Below are positions 18,473 through 27,303 of a stretch of 64,000 nucleotides of DNA, piece after piece. The notes beneath the pieces are model-generated. The model searched no databases. It saw nothing but the letters and a program-made list of their open reading frames with translations, and was not told the DNA's origin. The DNA comes from DATCDE01 sp038252405 (lineage in GTDB: Bacteria; Actinomycetota; Actinomycetes; Prado026), in NCBI GenBank assembly GCA_038252405.1, contig JBBSAJ010000007.1, forward strand, positions 1 to 64,000, given 5' to 3'. The translations under genes and the position numbers were made by a program. Numbering within the stretch: the stretch's first letter is position 1; every line of letters starts with the position of its first letter.

Positions 18473-18754
18473 TCAGCGCCGGCCGTCGCCCACGCCGGGG
18501 TTGTGCCAGTGCGGGGTCGGGCACGGTGACGCCTGGTCGTCGTCGCCCGGCTTCGTGGACTCGCGGGTGGCGCGCCGGGAGGCAGCCAACGGCCGGCGCG
18601 CGTCCCAGCTGAACCAGCCGACCAGCGCCAGGACGCCGATGAGCGCGCCGACGTACGGCAGCAACCGCATGGCGGAAGGGTTCAGGTACCGGCGGGCGAA
18701 GTCAAGGACCGGGTCGGCCGGTGCTCCAGCCGTGCCGTCGGGCCCGGTCCTCAC
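18473..18754 (-). CDS. Small single-pass membrane protein
   Basis: A 93-residue frame with one membrane helix (LLPYVGALIGVLALVGWFSW) and a charged, His/Pro-ending tail. I do not recognise it. The GTG at 18754 lies inside the end of ctaG (53-bp overlap); ATG 18670, 31 bp after the ctaG stop, is an alternative giving 65 residues. Neither has a clear ribosome site. Position right after ctaG suggests a helper in cytochrome oxidase assembly, but that is only context. Confidence 0.5.
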   Translation of the reverse strand: MRTGPDGTAGAPADPVLDFARRYLNPSAMRLLPYVGALIGVLALVGWFSWDARRPLAASRRATRESTKPGDDDQASPCPTPHWHNPGVGDGRR

Positions 18755-19697
18755 CGAGCACCGAGGCGTCGGTCTCCCACCAGGGCCGCATCAGCGCCGC
18801 CGGCTCGTCGTCGGCCGCCGGCGTGACCGCGATCTGGGCCAGGTCGAGCTCGCGGTCGACCACGGCAGCCTCGCGGGCGTCCGACTTGATCCAGGCCAGG
18901 ACGAGCACCGCGATGAACGGCAGGTCGACGATCTCGCCGAAGAACCACAGCCAGCTGCCGGCCCGGTGCTGGTCGTCGATGGGGCTGAGCCCCCACGGCC
19001 GGCCCACCCCCAGCCAGTACTCCGGGGCGATCAGGTGCCCGGTGAACCGCAGCACGATGCCCGGGATCGCGTCGAGCAGGAACTCCACGAAGGTCACGCC
19101 GACCATGACGGCGTAGGCGAACGAGCTGAGCAGCACGCCCTCGTCGGTCACCGGCAGCACGATCAGCAGGCCGATGGCGAGCAGCAGCAGCTGCAGCGCG
19201 TGGTAGGCGCCGGAGTGCGACAGCGCGTACGGCATCCAGCCGGTGAAGAACAGCGTGGAGGTGACCACGATGAGGATGAGCGGGGCCAGTCCCGGTAGCC
19301 GGGTGGCCTGCCACAGCCAGCGGGCCCCCCGGCGCTGGGTCCAGTGCAGCGACCGCTCGCTCAGCGCGGTCTTGGTCAGCGACACCGGCGCCCCCAGGCC
19401 GAGCAGCATCGGCCCCGCGAGCAGCAGCAGGCAGATCTGGACGACGAAGATCCAGAACAGCACGTGGGCGTACACGCCGGGGAACCCGCAGGTCGCCACG
19501 GCCAGGACGGCCAGCCCGGCCGCGAAGCTCACCGACCGACCCACCGGCCAGCGATCCCCGCGGCGGCGCAGCGCGACGACCCCAGCCGCGTAGGCGACTG
19601 CGAACGCGAACAGGACGAGCAGGGCGGTCAGGTCCAGGGTCCAGGCAGACAGCAGCCGTTGCGTGGTCAGCTCAGGGGGTCCGCTGTAGCCAGGCAC
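18702..19697 (-). CDS. Cytochrome c oxidase assembly protein, CtaG/caa3 type
   Basis: A 331-residue protein with about seven membrane helices. The family blocks are present: CGFPGVYAHVLFWIFVVQIC, LLAGPMLLGLGAPVSL, FFTGWMPYALSHSGAYHALQ and DDQHRAGSWLWFFGEIVDLP. The CtaG_Cox11-like caa3_CtaG family helps insert copper or assemble the oxidase. The start is GTG 19697 behind GGGGAGG, 94 bp from the divergent fhs gene. The very long open frame above it is a GC artefact. Confidence 0.88.
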   Translation of the reverse strand: MPGYSGPPELTTQRLLSAWTLDLTALLVLFAFAVAYAAGVVALRRRGDRWPVGRSVSFAAGLAVLAVATCGFPGVYAHVLFWIFVVQICLLLLAGPMLLGLGAPVSLTKTALSERSLHWTQRRGARWLWQATRLPGLAPLILIVVTSTLFFTGWMPYALSHSGAYHALQLLLLAIGLLIVLPVTDEGVLLSSFAYAVMVGVTFVEFLLDAIPGIVLRFTGHLIAPEYWLGVGRPWGLSPIDDQHRAGSWLWFFGEIVDLPFIAVLVLAWIKSDAREAAVVDRELDLAQIAVTPAADDEPAALMRPWWETDASVLGEDRARRHGWSTGRPGP

Positions 19698-19790
19698 CGC
19701 GTCATTGTGCCTCCCCCGGGACGACTGGCCGACACGCCGGGGACCTACGTCCTTTGATCCGTGCCGCCCCGCGGGTCCACGCTGGCACCC

Positions 19791-21497
19791 GTGACCACGA
19801 CGAGCACCCCCACGGACCTGGACATCGCCCGCGCCGCCGCCATGCAGCCCATCGAGGAGGTCGCCGCCCGCGCCGGTATCGCGGCCGGGCATCTCGACCC
19901 CTACGGCCGGCACGTGGCGAAGGTCTCGCTGGCGGCCGCCGCGGAGCTGGCCGACCGGCCGCCGGCGAAGTACGTGCTGGTGACCGCGGTCACGCCGACG
20001 CCTCTGGGCGAGGGCAAGACGACGACCGCCGTCGGTCTGGCCCAGGCGTTCGGCTACCTGGGACGGCGGGCCACGCTCGCGCTGCGCCAGCCATCGATGG
20101 GCCCCACGTTCGGGATCAAGGGTGGCGCGGCCGGCGGCGGCTACAGCCAGGTCGTGCCCATGGAGACCCTCAACCTGCACCTGACCGGCGACTTCCACGC
20201 CGTCACGGCCGCGCACAACCTGCTCGCGGCCATGGTCGACAACCACTTGCACCACGGCAACGAACTGGGCATCGACCCGCGCAACATCTCCTGGCGGCGG
20301 GTGCTCGACGTGAACGACCGCGCGCTGCGCAACCTGGTCATCGGCCTGGGCGCCCGGATGGACGGCGTCCCGCGGCAGGGCGGCTTCGACATCACCGCGG
20401 CGTCCGAGATCATGGTGATCCTGGCGCTGTCCACGTCGCTTTCCGACATGCGGCGGCGGCTGGGCAGCGTCGTCATCGGCTACGACTACGACGGCCGACC
20501 GGTGACGGCGGAGGACCTCAAGGCCGCCGGTGCGATGGCGGTCATCCTGCGTGAGGCGATCAAGCCCAACCTGCTGCAGACGCTGGAGAACACGCCCGCG
20601 CTGGTGCACACCGGGCCGTTCGGCAACATCGCCACCGGCAACTCCTCGGTCGTCGCCGACCTGCTCGGCATCCACACGGGCGACTACCTGATCACCGAGG
20701 CCGGGTTCGGCGCGGACATGGGCGCCGAGCGGTTCTTCAACGTCAAGTGCCGGGTCTCGGGCCTGCAGCCCGACGCCGCCGTCCTGGTGGCGACCGTGCG
20801 GGCGCTGAAGGCGCACTCCGGGCACCACGTGATCAAGCCCGGCAAGCCGCTGCCGCCCGGACTGCTGGCCGAGCACCCCGAGGAGGTCGCGATGGGCGGG
20901 GCGAACCTGTCCAAGCAGATCGCCAACGTCCGGCGGTTCGGGGTCTCCCCCGTCGTCGCGATCAACGCCTTCCCCACCGACCACCCGTCCGAGCACGAGG
21001 CGATCCGGGAGATCGCCGAGGCGGCCGGGGCCCGGGTGGCCATCACCCGGCACGTGGCCGAGGGCGGCAAGGGGGCCGCTGAGCTGGCCGAGGTCGTCGC
21101 CGAGGCGGCCGCCGACAAGCACGAGTTCGACTTCCTGTACCCGCTGGACGCCACCCTGGTGGACAAGATCGGGACGGTGGCCAGGGAGATCTACGGGGCG
21201 GACGGGGTGGACCTCGCCCCGGCCGCCGCCGAGGCGCTGCGCCGGTTCGAGGTGCTCGGGTACGGCGAGTTCCCCGTCGTCATCGCCAAGACCCACCTGT
21301 CGCTGTCGTCCGACCCGTCGCTGCTCGGCGCGCCGACCGGCTGGCGGATGCCGGTGCGCGAGGTCCGGGTGGCCGCGGGCGCCGGCTACGTCTACGCGAT
21401 CAGCGGCGAGATGCGGACCATGCCCGGGCTGTCCTCGCACCCGGCAGCCGAGCGGATCGACCTGGACGAGAACGGCGAGATCGTCGGGCTGTCGTAG
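19791..21497 (+). CDS. fhs: Formate-tetrahydrofolate ligase
   Basis: A 568-residue enzyme that uses ATP to make 10-formyl-tetrahydrofolate from formate. The nucleotide loop TPTPLGEGKTTT is at residues 68-79; LRQPSMGPTFGIKGGAAGGG and FGADMGAERFFNVKCR are family hallmarks. The start is set at GTG 19791; GTG 19761 gives ten more residues and cannot be excluded. Many actinobacteria lack this gene and use FolD instead, so its presence beside a glycine cleavage system shows flexible one-carbon supply. Confidence 0.97.
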   Translation: MTTTSTPTDLDIARAAAMQPIEEVAARAGIAAGHLDPYGRHVAKVSLAAAAELADRPPAKYVLVTAVTPTPLGEGKTTTAVGLAQAFGYLGRRATLALRQPSMGPTFGIKGGAAGGGYSQVVPMETLNLHLTGDFHAVTAAHNLLAAMVDNHLHHGNELGIDPRNISWRRVLDVNDRALRNLVIGLGARMDGVPRQGGFDITAASEIMVILALSTSLSDMRRRLGSVVIGYDYDGRPVTAEDLKAAGAMAVILREAIKPNLLQTLENTPALVHTGPFGNIATGNSSVVADLLGIHTGDYLITEAGFGADMGAERFFNVKCRVSGLQPDAAVLVATVRALKAHSGHHVIKPGKPLPPGLLAEHPEEVAMGGANLSKQIANVRRFGVSPVVAINAFPTDHPSEHEAIREIAEAAGARVAITRHVAEGGKGAAELAEVVAEAAADKHEFDFLYPLDATLVDKIGTVAREIYGADGVDLAPAAAEALRRFEVLGYGEFPVVIAKTHLSLSSDPSLLGAPTGWRMPVREVRVAAGAGYVYAISGEMRTMPGLSSHPAAERIDLDENGEIVGLS

Positions 21498-21529
21498 GGG
21501 CCGGCGAGCCGCTCGGCCAAGATGGATGG

Positions 21530-22288
21530 GTGCACCCGTTCCTGGACCGCGGTGAGCGGCCGCTGGCGTTCGTCCACCGCGGCGGCTCGAGCGAGGCCGC
21601 GGAGAACTCGGCCGTGGCCTTCCGCCGGGCCGTCGAGCTGGGCTTCCGCTACTTCGAGACCGATGTGCATGCGACGGCCGACGGCGTCGTGCTCGCCTTC
21701 CACGACGACCGGCTGGACCGGCTGACCGACGGCCGTGGGCTGGTGGAGCGGCAGACCTGGGCGCAGGTCTCGCGGGTCCGCATCGGGGGGACCGAGCCGA
21801 TCCCCCTGCTGGCGGACCTGCTGGAGGAGTTCCCCGACGCCCGGTTCAACATCGACGCCAAGCACGACGCCGCGGTGGCGCCGCTGGCCGACCTGCTGCT
21901 CCGGACGAGTGCCCTGGACCGGGTCTGCGTCGCGTCGTTCAGCGACCGCAGGCTGGCCCGATTGGCTGCACTGCTGGGCCCGCGGGCCTGTCTGTCGATG
22001 GGGCCGAGCGGCGTGCTGCGGCTGTGGCTCGCGGCAACCAGCGGACGGCGGGTGCCACTCCCCCGCGCCGACTGCGCCCAGGTGCCGTTGCGCTACGGGC
22101 CGGTCACCGTGGTGGACCGGCGGTTCGTGGACACCGCCTACCGCCTCGGGCTGCAGGTGCACGTGTGGACCGTCGACGAGGCGGCCGAGATGGAGCGGCT
22201 GCTCCGGCTCGGCGTGGACGGGCTGATGACCGACCGTCCGGCGGTGCTGCGCGACGTCCTGCGGGCGCACGGGGCCTGGCCAGGCTGA
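21530..22288 (+). CDS. Glycerophosphodiester phosphodiesterase
   Basis: A 252-residue TIM-barrel enzyme that splits glycerophosphodiesters into glycerol-3-phosphate and an alcohol. AFVHRGGSSEAAENS and YFETDVHATADGVVLAFHDD carry the catalytic His pair and the metal-binding Glu/Asp. No signal peptide is seen, so it acts in the cytoplasm. It begins on GTG 21530, 33 bp after fhs, and may be cotranscribed. Confidence 0.93.
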   Translation: MHPFLDRGERPLAFVHRGGSSEAAENSAVAFRRAVELGFRYFETDVHATADGVVLAFHDDRLDRLTDGRGLVERQTWAQVSRVRIGGTEPIPLLADLLEEFPDARFNIDAKHDAAVAPLADLLLRTSALDRVCVASFSDRRLARLAALLGPRACLSMGPSGVLRLWLAATSGRRVPLPRADCAQVPLRYGPVTVVDRRFVDTAYRLGLQVHVWTVDEAAEMERLLRLGVDGLMTDRPAVLRDVLRAHGAWPG

Positions 22289-22347
22289 CGGTCAACTGTG
22301 TCGTGCCGGTGCTCGCAATCGGGGGGCGGGCAGGACATCATGCGCAC

Positions 22348-23688
22348 GTGGCTCAGGTGACCGAGGGCGTGCGACGGCGCGAGCAGCACGGCTGGTACTT
22401 CTACGACTGGGCGAACTCCACCTTCTCCACCACGGTCGTCACGGTGTTCCTCGGTCCCTACCTGACCGACGTGACCAAGACCGCGGCCGGGTCGGACGGG
22501 TTCGTCTCGGTGGCCGGCCTCTCGGTGCGCTACAGCGCCTGGTTCCCCGCCATGGTCACCCTCTCGGTGCTGCTGCAGGTCGTGACGTTGCCGGTGGTCG
22601 GGGCGCTGGCCGACCGGTCCACGAGCAAGCGCCGGCTGCTGGCGCTGTTCGCCTACTCCGGTGCTTTCGCGACGATGCTGCTGGTCTTCGTGCGGGACGG
22701 CCGGTTCCTGCTCGGCGGTGCGCTGTTCGTCCTGGCCAACGTGGCCTTCGGCGCCTCGGTGGTGGTCTACAACGCCTTCCTGCCCGAGATCGCCCTGCCG
22801 GACGAGCGGGATGCCGTCTCGGCGCGCGGCTGGGCCATGGGCTACCTCGGCGGCGCCACCCTGCTGGTCCTCAACCTCGTGCTGTTCACCCTGCACGACT
22901 CGTTCGGGCTGACCGAGGGCGAGGCGGTGCGGATCTGCCTGGTCTCCGCCGGCGTCTGGTGGGCGCTGTTCACGCTCATCCCGCTGTCCCGGCTGATCGA
23001 CCGGCCGCCGGTGCGACCGGTCTCGGCGGACGGCGGCGGGCCACTCACGGCGGGCTTCCGACAGCTGAGGGTCACCCTGCGCGACCTGCTGGGCTACCGG
23101 CAGACGCTGATCTTCCTGGTGGCGTACCTGCTGTACAACGACGGGATCCAGGCCGCGATCGCCTTCTCGGCCACCTATGGCACCGAGGAGCTGGGCCTGT
23201 CCCAGCAGACCCTGGTGGTGGCCATCCTCGTCGTCCAGTTCGTGGCCTTCGCCGGGGCGCTGCTGCTCGGTCGGATCGCCCGCACCCAGGGCGCCCGGAA
23301 CACCGTCCTGGGCTCGCTCGTGGTGTGGACCCTGGTGGTCGCCTATGCGGCGATGGTGCCCAAGGGCTCAGCGGTGCAGTTCTTCGTCCTGGCGGTGGCC
23401 ATCGGGCTGGTGCTCGGCGGCAGCCAGGCGCTGTCCCGGTCGCTGTTCTCCCAGTTCATCCCGACCGGCCGGGAGGCCGAGTACTTCGGCCTGTACGAGA
23501 TCAGCGACGGCGCGACGTCCATGATCGGGTCGCTGCTCATCACGCTGGTGCTGCAGGTCACCGGGTCGTACCGGCTGGCGATCGTGGGGCTGGTGGTGTT
23601 CTTCATCGCCGGGTTCGCGGTGCTGGCGCGGCTGGATGTCGCCCGCGGGATCCGTGAGGCGGGCAACGAGGTCCCGGCCGTCATCTGA
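22348..23688 (+). CDS. UMF1 (Atg22-like) family MFS transporter
   Basis: A 446-residue major facilitator with about 12 membrane helices. HGWYFYDWANSTFSTTVVTV at the N-terminus is the hallmark of the UMF1/Atg22 family, whose yeast member exports amino acids from the vacuole; bacterial substrates are unknown. The start is GTG 22348, with the open frame above it crossing the previous gene in another phase. Confidence 0.9.
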   Translation: MAQVTEGVRRREQHGWYFYDWANSTFSTTVVTVFLGPYLTDVTKTAAGSDGFVSVAGLSVRYSAWFPAMVTLSVLLQVVTLPVVGALADRSTSKRRLLALFAYSGAFATMLLVFVRDGRFLLGGALFVLANVAFGASVVVYNAFLPEIALPDERDAVSARGWAMGYLGGATLLVLNLVLFTLHDSFGLTEGEAVRICLVSAGVWWALFTLIPLSRLIDRPPVRPVSADGGGPLTAGFRQLRVTLRDLLGYRQTLIFLVAYLLYNDGIQAAIAFSATYGTEELGLSQQTLVVAILVVQFVAFAGALLLGRIARTQGARNTVLGSLVVWTLVVAYAAMVPKGSAVQFFVLAVAIGLVLGGSQALSRSLFSQFIPTGREAEYFGLYEISDGATSMIGSLLITLVLQVTGSYRLAIVGLVVFFIAGFAVLARLDVARGIREAGNEVPAVI

Positions 23689-23731
23689 GGGTCTTTCCCG
23701 AAGGACGCAGTGTGGCGAAGGTCACCGGTTC

Positions 23732-23758
23732 GGGAATCTTGCGGGCGGCTCGCGCGTT
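23732..23758 (+). promoter_or_regulatory. SigR/SigH-type promoter of rbpA
   Basis: GGGAAT (23732-23737) and GTT (23756-23758) are separated by exactly 18 bp, the consensus of thiol-stress ECF sigma factors (GGAAT-N18-GTT). It lies 51 bp before the rbpA ATG. The Streptomyces coelicolor rbpA gene is known to be SigR-controlled. Confidence 0.75.
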
Positions 23759-23809
23759 CTCAGGAGCAGCGGCGCCGACGGGTCGTCGGCTCCAGAGGAG
23801 GCGCGGACC

Positions 23810-24199
23810 ATGAGTCAAGCCCTGCGCGGGACCCGGATGGGCACGATCAGCTACGAGACCGACGACGACGTCGAGCTGGCCCCTCGCGAGCTGGTCCGCT
23901 ACGACTGCCCGGCAGGTCACTCGTTCGTCGTGCCGTTCTCCGTCGAGGCCGAGGTCCCGGACAGCTGGGACTGCCGGTTCTGCCGCGCCAGTGCGCTGCG
24001 CCATGACGCGTCGCAGCCGCAGGCCAAGACCGGCAAGAAGCCGCGCACGCACTGGGACATGCTGCTGGAGCGTCGCACCGTGGACGACCTCGAGGTGCTG
24101 CTGGTCGAGCGGCTTGATCTGCTCCGCCACAGCGGCGGACCGGCCGGCGCCATGCACCCCGACTACCGCCGCGAGGGCGCTGCCCGTAAGTCGGCTTGA
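23810..24199 (+). CDS. rbpA: RNA polymerase-binding protein RbpA
   Basis: A 129-residue protein that binds the group 1/2 sigma factor and the polymerase beta subunit and helps open promoters in actinobacteria. The N-terminal SQALRGTRMGTISYETD, the zinc-ribbon-like RYDCPAGHSF plus WDCRFC, and the C-terminal sigma-interacting segment KKPRTHWDMLLERRTVDDLE are all conserved. The start is ATG 23810 with AGAGGAG upstream. A SigR-like promoter precedes it, so disulfide stress should raise its level. Confidence 0.97.
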   Translation: MSQALRGTRMGTISYETDDDVELAPRELVRYDCPAGHSFVVPFSVEAEVPDSWDCRFCRASALRHDASQPQAKTGKKPRTHWDMLLERRTVDDLEVLLVERLDLLRHSGGPAGAMHPDYRREGAARKSA

Positions 24200-24234
24200 G
24201 CCCGGGTCGGGCCCCCCTCCCCAGGGCCCGGCGC

Positions 24235-24750
24235 TCAGCCTGAGGGCGGCAGCCTTCGCGGCGGTTCGCCGCCATCGCTGTCCGGTCGGTCCTCGCGGAT
24301 GACCTCGCCCTGGATCACCTGGGTGTCCGACCTCGTGCGCTGCCACACCGTGAACCCGCCGGGGCCGGTCACCGCGCTGAACCGGCGGACGAACCAGGCC
24401 ACGGCCGCCGTCTGGATCAGCCGGCGGGCGGGCGGCAGGAGCAGCACCAGGCCCACGGCGTCGCTGACGAAGCCGGGCAGGAAGATCAGCAGCCCGGCCG
24501 CGAACAGCATCGCGGCGTCCGCGGCCGCCCGTCCGTCCGGCAGCTGGCTGCCGCTGCCGTTGGCCCGAAGCGCCGACCACCACGAGGCGCCGGCCCGGCG
24601 CATGACCATGCTGCCCAGCACGGCGGCGGCAACGAGCAGCAGCAGCACCCAGCCGAACCCGATCGCCTGCCCCACCTGCACCAGCAGGTAGATCTCCACC
24701 GCCGGTGCGACGATGAAGACGAAGAACAGCAGGAGGGGCACCTGGGTCAC
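24235..24750 (-). CDS. fxsA: FxsA family cytoplasmic membrane protein
   Basis: A 171-residue protein with the FxsA core: VAPAVEIYLLVQVGQAIGFG, LGSMVMRRAG and LFAAGLLIFLPGFVSDAVGL. In E. coli FxsA modulates exclusion of phage T7 by F plasmid; its general role is unknown. It starts on GTG 24750, overlapping the stop of ppm1 in GTGA, so it is the last gene of the lnt-ppm1-fxsA run. Confidence 0.9.
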   Translation of the reverse strand: MTQVPLLLFFVFIVAPAVEIYLLVQVGQAIGFGWVLLLLVAAAVLGSMVMRRAGASWWSALRANGSGSQLPDGRAAADAAMLFAAGLLIFLPGFVSDAVGLVLLLPPARRLIQTAAVAWFVRRFSAVTGPGGFTVWQRTRSDTQVIQGEVIREDRPDSDGGEPPRRLPPSG

Positions 24751-25505
24751 CCGCTCCGGCGCAGCTTCTTCAGCCGTGACGCCACACCCCACTGGGTGAC
24801 CCGCCACAGCGCCTCCGAGACGATGGAGCCGCTCATCTTGCTGGTGCCGTACTCCCGCTCGACGAACGTGATCGGCACCTCCACCACCCGCAGGCCGGCC
24901 TTCTGGGCCCGCCAGGCAAGGTCGACCTGGAAGCAGTAGCCGGCGGACGCGACGTCGTGCAGGTCCAGCTGCTCGAGGGTCTGCCGTCGGAACGCCCGGT
25001 AGCCGCCGGTGATGTCGCGGATCGGCACGCCGAGGGCCAGCCGGGAGTAGGTGTTGCCGCCCAGGGAGAGCAGTTTGCGGTGCGCCGGCCAGTTGACGAC
25101 GCTGCCACCCTTGACCCAGCGCGAGCCCAGCACCAGGTCCGCGTTCTCCAGTGCGGTGAGCATTCGGGGCAGGTCCTCGGGGCGGTGCGAGCCGTCGGCG
25201 TCCATCTCCACGACCACGTCGTAGTCACGCTCCAGCGCCCAGGCGAAGCCAGCCAGGTAGGCGGCGCCCAGGCCGTTCTTGCCGGGGCGGTGCATGACGT
25301 GCACGTGGTCGTCGAGGGTGGCCAGCTTGTCCGCGATCTCCCCCGTGCCGTCGGGGCTGTTGTCGTCGGCGACCAGCACCTCGGCGCTCGGCACGGCGCG
25401 GCGGACCCGGTCCACGATCCGCTCGACGTTCGGCGCCTCGTCGTAGGTCGGGATCACGACCAGCACGCGGCCCAGGGGCTGGTCAGCCGGCGATGGTGCG
25501 GTCAT
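24747..25505 (-). CDS. ppm1: Polyprenol monophosphomannose synthase
   Basis: A 252-residue GT2 glycosyltransferase that moves mannose from GDP-mannose to polyprenyl phosphate for lipoglycans and protein O-mannosylation. VVIPTYDEAPNVERIVDRVR, VADDNSPDGTGEIAD and VVEMDADGSHRPEDLP (DxD) are the donor-site motifs; FVEREYGTSKMSG is family-typical. There are no membrane helices, so it depends on a membrane partner. Its start ATG 25505 overlaps the end of lnt by 23 bp. In M. tuberculosis both are fused in Ppm1. Confidence 0.95.
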   Translation of the reverse strand: MTAPSPADQPLGRVLVVIPTYDEAPNVERIVDRVRRAVPSAEVLVADDNSPDGTGEIADKLATLDDHVHVMHRPGKNGLGAAYLAGFAWALERDYDVVVEMDADGSHRPEDLPRMLTALENADLVLGSRWVKGGSVVNWPAHRKLLSLGGNTYSRLALGVPIRDITGGYRAFRRQTLEQLDLHDVASAGYCFQVDLAWRAQKAGLRVVEVPITFVEREYGTSKMSGSIVSEALWRVTQWGVASRLKKLRRSG

Positions 25506-27060
25506 CGGGGTGCGGGCTCCTCTCGCGACGCGTGCGCGCGGTCGCGAGGACGGCGGCAACGACTCCGAGGGTACCCAGGATCCACTCCGGCCAGGCACCC
25601 ATGCGGGCCGCGAGGGTCTCCCCCGTGCGCAGCACCACCGGGCCGTCGTAGGTCCAGCGCTCGAACTCCGCGGAACGGGCCACCAGCCGGCCGTCCGGCG
25701 CAACGACCGCGCTGATCCCGCTGGTGGCCGCGATGAGCACGGTCCGGCCGTACTCCACGGCCCGCAGCCGGGACATGGCCAGCTGCTGCTCGGGCTGCCC
25801 GGTCCGCCCGTAGGTGGCGTTGTTGGTCTGGACGACGAGGATGTCGGCACCGCCGGTGACCGTGTCGCGCACGACCGGGTCGTAGGCCACCTCGAAGCAG
25901 ATCACGTCCCCCACGGTGGCCGGCCCCAGGGTGAGCACACCAGGGGTGCGGCCAGCGGCGAAGTCCTGCGGGATCCGGTTGAACCGGGTGATGAACTTCG
26001 TGAGCACCGACCGAAACGGCAGGTACTCCCCGAACGGCACCGGGTGCCGCTTCGCGTAGGTCTGCCCCGGCCCGGTGCCGGGGCTCCAGACGATGCCCAG
26101 GTTGAGCAGGGTCTTCTCGTCGGCCGGGTTCTGCACCACGGCGCCCACCAGGGTGGGCGCGGCGATGGCGTCCACCGCGGTCTGGATGAGGGCCTTCGCT
26201 CCGGCGTCCCGGAACGGGTCGATGTCGGAGGAGTTCTCCGGCCACACCACCAGCTCGGGCGGGGGGCTGGCACCGGCCCTGACCCGCGCGGCCAGGGCCA
26301 TCGTGGTCGAGACGTGGTTGCGCAGCACGGCCTCCCGCTGACCCATGAAGTCCAGCCCAGCGCGGGGCACGTTGCCCTGGACGACGGCCGCCGTGACCGT
26401 GCGACCCTGCGTGGGCAGCGGCACGAGCAGGCCGCCCAGGGCCACCGCGAGGGCGGCCGCAACGCCGGCCCCCGCGGTCAGCCAGCGGCGCCCGGCCACC
26501 GACACCACGCCCCAGGCCAGCAGCGAGCCGGACAGGGCCACCGCGAAGGTGACCAACGGGCTGCCGCCCAGCGCGGCGACGGCGGTGAACGGCGAGGCGT
26601 CCTGGGCGAACGCAAGCCGGCCCCACGGGAAGCCGCCGAACGGGACCCGAGCGCGGGCCAGCTCCTGGGCCACCCACAGGGCTGCCGTCCACAGCGGCCA
26701 CCCGGGCAGCCGCCGCACCACAGCCAGGCCGGCGGCCATCGCCGCGACGAACAGCGCCTCCAGCAGGGACAGCAGGACCCAGGCGTCCGGCCCGATGACG
26801 AGCATCCAGCGCAGCAGCAGCAGGAAGAACCCCAGCCCGACGGCCAGTCCGAGCGCGGCGGCCCGCGGCCCGCTCAGGCCACCTACGAGCAGCGTGATGG
26901 CGGCCACCACTGGCACGGCGAGCCAGACCAGTCCGAACGGGGGGAAGGTCAGCGCCAGCAGCACGCCCACGAGGGGTGCGATCCACAGCCGCACCGGGAA
27001 CGACCACCGGCGGGACTCCACCGTGTGAGCGTAGATCACCCCCGGCGGCGGTGCCGGCAT
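25483..27060 (-). CDS. lnt: Apolipoprotein N-acyltransferase
   Basis: A 525-residue protein with about seven N-terminal membrane helices and a C-terminal nitrilase-fold domain outside the membrane. The catalytic Glu is in VVWPENSSDID, the Lys in AKRHPVPFGEYLPF and the Cys in VICFEVAYD. It adds the third acyl chain to lipoproteins and, in actinobacteria, also partners polyprenol-mannose synthase. I start it at ATG 27060; GTG 27030 is possible. The ppm1 gene follows with overlap, the split form of the mycobacterial fusion. Confidence 0.95.
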   Translation of the reverse strand: MPAPPPGVIYAHTVESRRWSFPVRLWIAPLVGVLLALTFPPFGLVWLAVPVVAAITLLVGGLSGPRAAALGLAVGLGFFLLLLRWMLVIGPDAWVLLSLLEALFVAAMAAGLAVVRRLPGWPLWTAALWVAQELARARVPFGGFPWGRLAFAQDASPFTAVAALGGSPLVTFAVALSGSLLAWGVVSVAGRRWLTAGAGVAAALAVALGGLLVPLPTQGRTVTAAVVQGNVPRAGLDFMGQREAVLRNHVSTTMALAARVRAGASPPPELVVWPENSSDIDPFRDAGAKALIQTAVDAIAAPTLVGAVVQNPADEKTLLNLGIVWSPGTGPGQTYAKRHPVPFGEYLPFRSVLTKFITRFNRIPQDFAAGRTPGVLTLGPATVGDVICFEVAYDPVVRDTVTGGADILVVQTNNATYGRTGQPEQQLAMSRLRAVEYGRTVLIAATSGISAVVAPDGRLVARSAEFERWTYDGPVVLRTGETLAARMGAWPEWILGTLGVVAAVLATARTRRERSPHPDDRTIAG

Positions 27061-27063
27061 GGC

Positions 27064-27149
27064 AGAGGGCCCGGGCTGCCCTTCGGACCGACCTGGGCGC
27101 CGCAGGCTGCGGCGACCGGGCCGTTGTCTACTGGACAGCCGGGCCCTCT
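27064..27149 (-). terminator. Long hairpin in the lnt leader
   Basis: AGAGGGCCCGGGCTGCC (27064-27080) pairs with GACAGCCGGGCCCTCT (27134-27149) across a 53-nt loop. It lies between the last gene of the lysine operon and lnt, so it could end read-through or act as an lnt leader structure. No T run is present. Confidence 0.4.
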
Positions 27150-27231
27150 CCGAGTCGTTTTCCCTGCCTCCCCGGGGCGCCTCCGATGGCATGTGGGGCG
27201 CGACATCCGGTCCTCAGGTCGACCGGGGACG

Positions 27232-27262
27232 AACCTACCCCCGGCCGCTCCGTCGCTGTCAA
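27232..27262 (-). promoter_or_regulatory. Possible lnt promoter
   Basis: Reading the minus strand, TTGACA (27262-27257) and TAGGTT (27237-27232) are separated by 19 bp, slightly long, about 170 bp before the lnt start. Confidence 0.4.
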
Positions 27263-27284
27263 CCGGATCGCCATGATCTGTTGT

Positions 27285-27303
27285 GACGTAAGACGTTTAC
27301 GTC
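27285..27303. promoter_or_regulatory. Perfect palindrome at the end of kal
   Basis: GACGTAA-GACGT-TTACGTC overlaps the TAA stop of kal. A 7-bp stem with a 5-nt loop could help stop transcription of the lysine operon. Confidence 0.35.
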
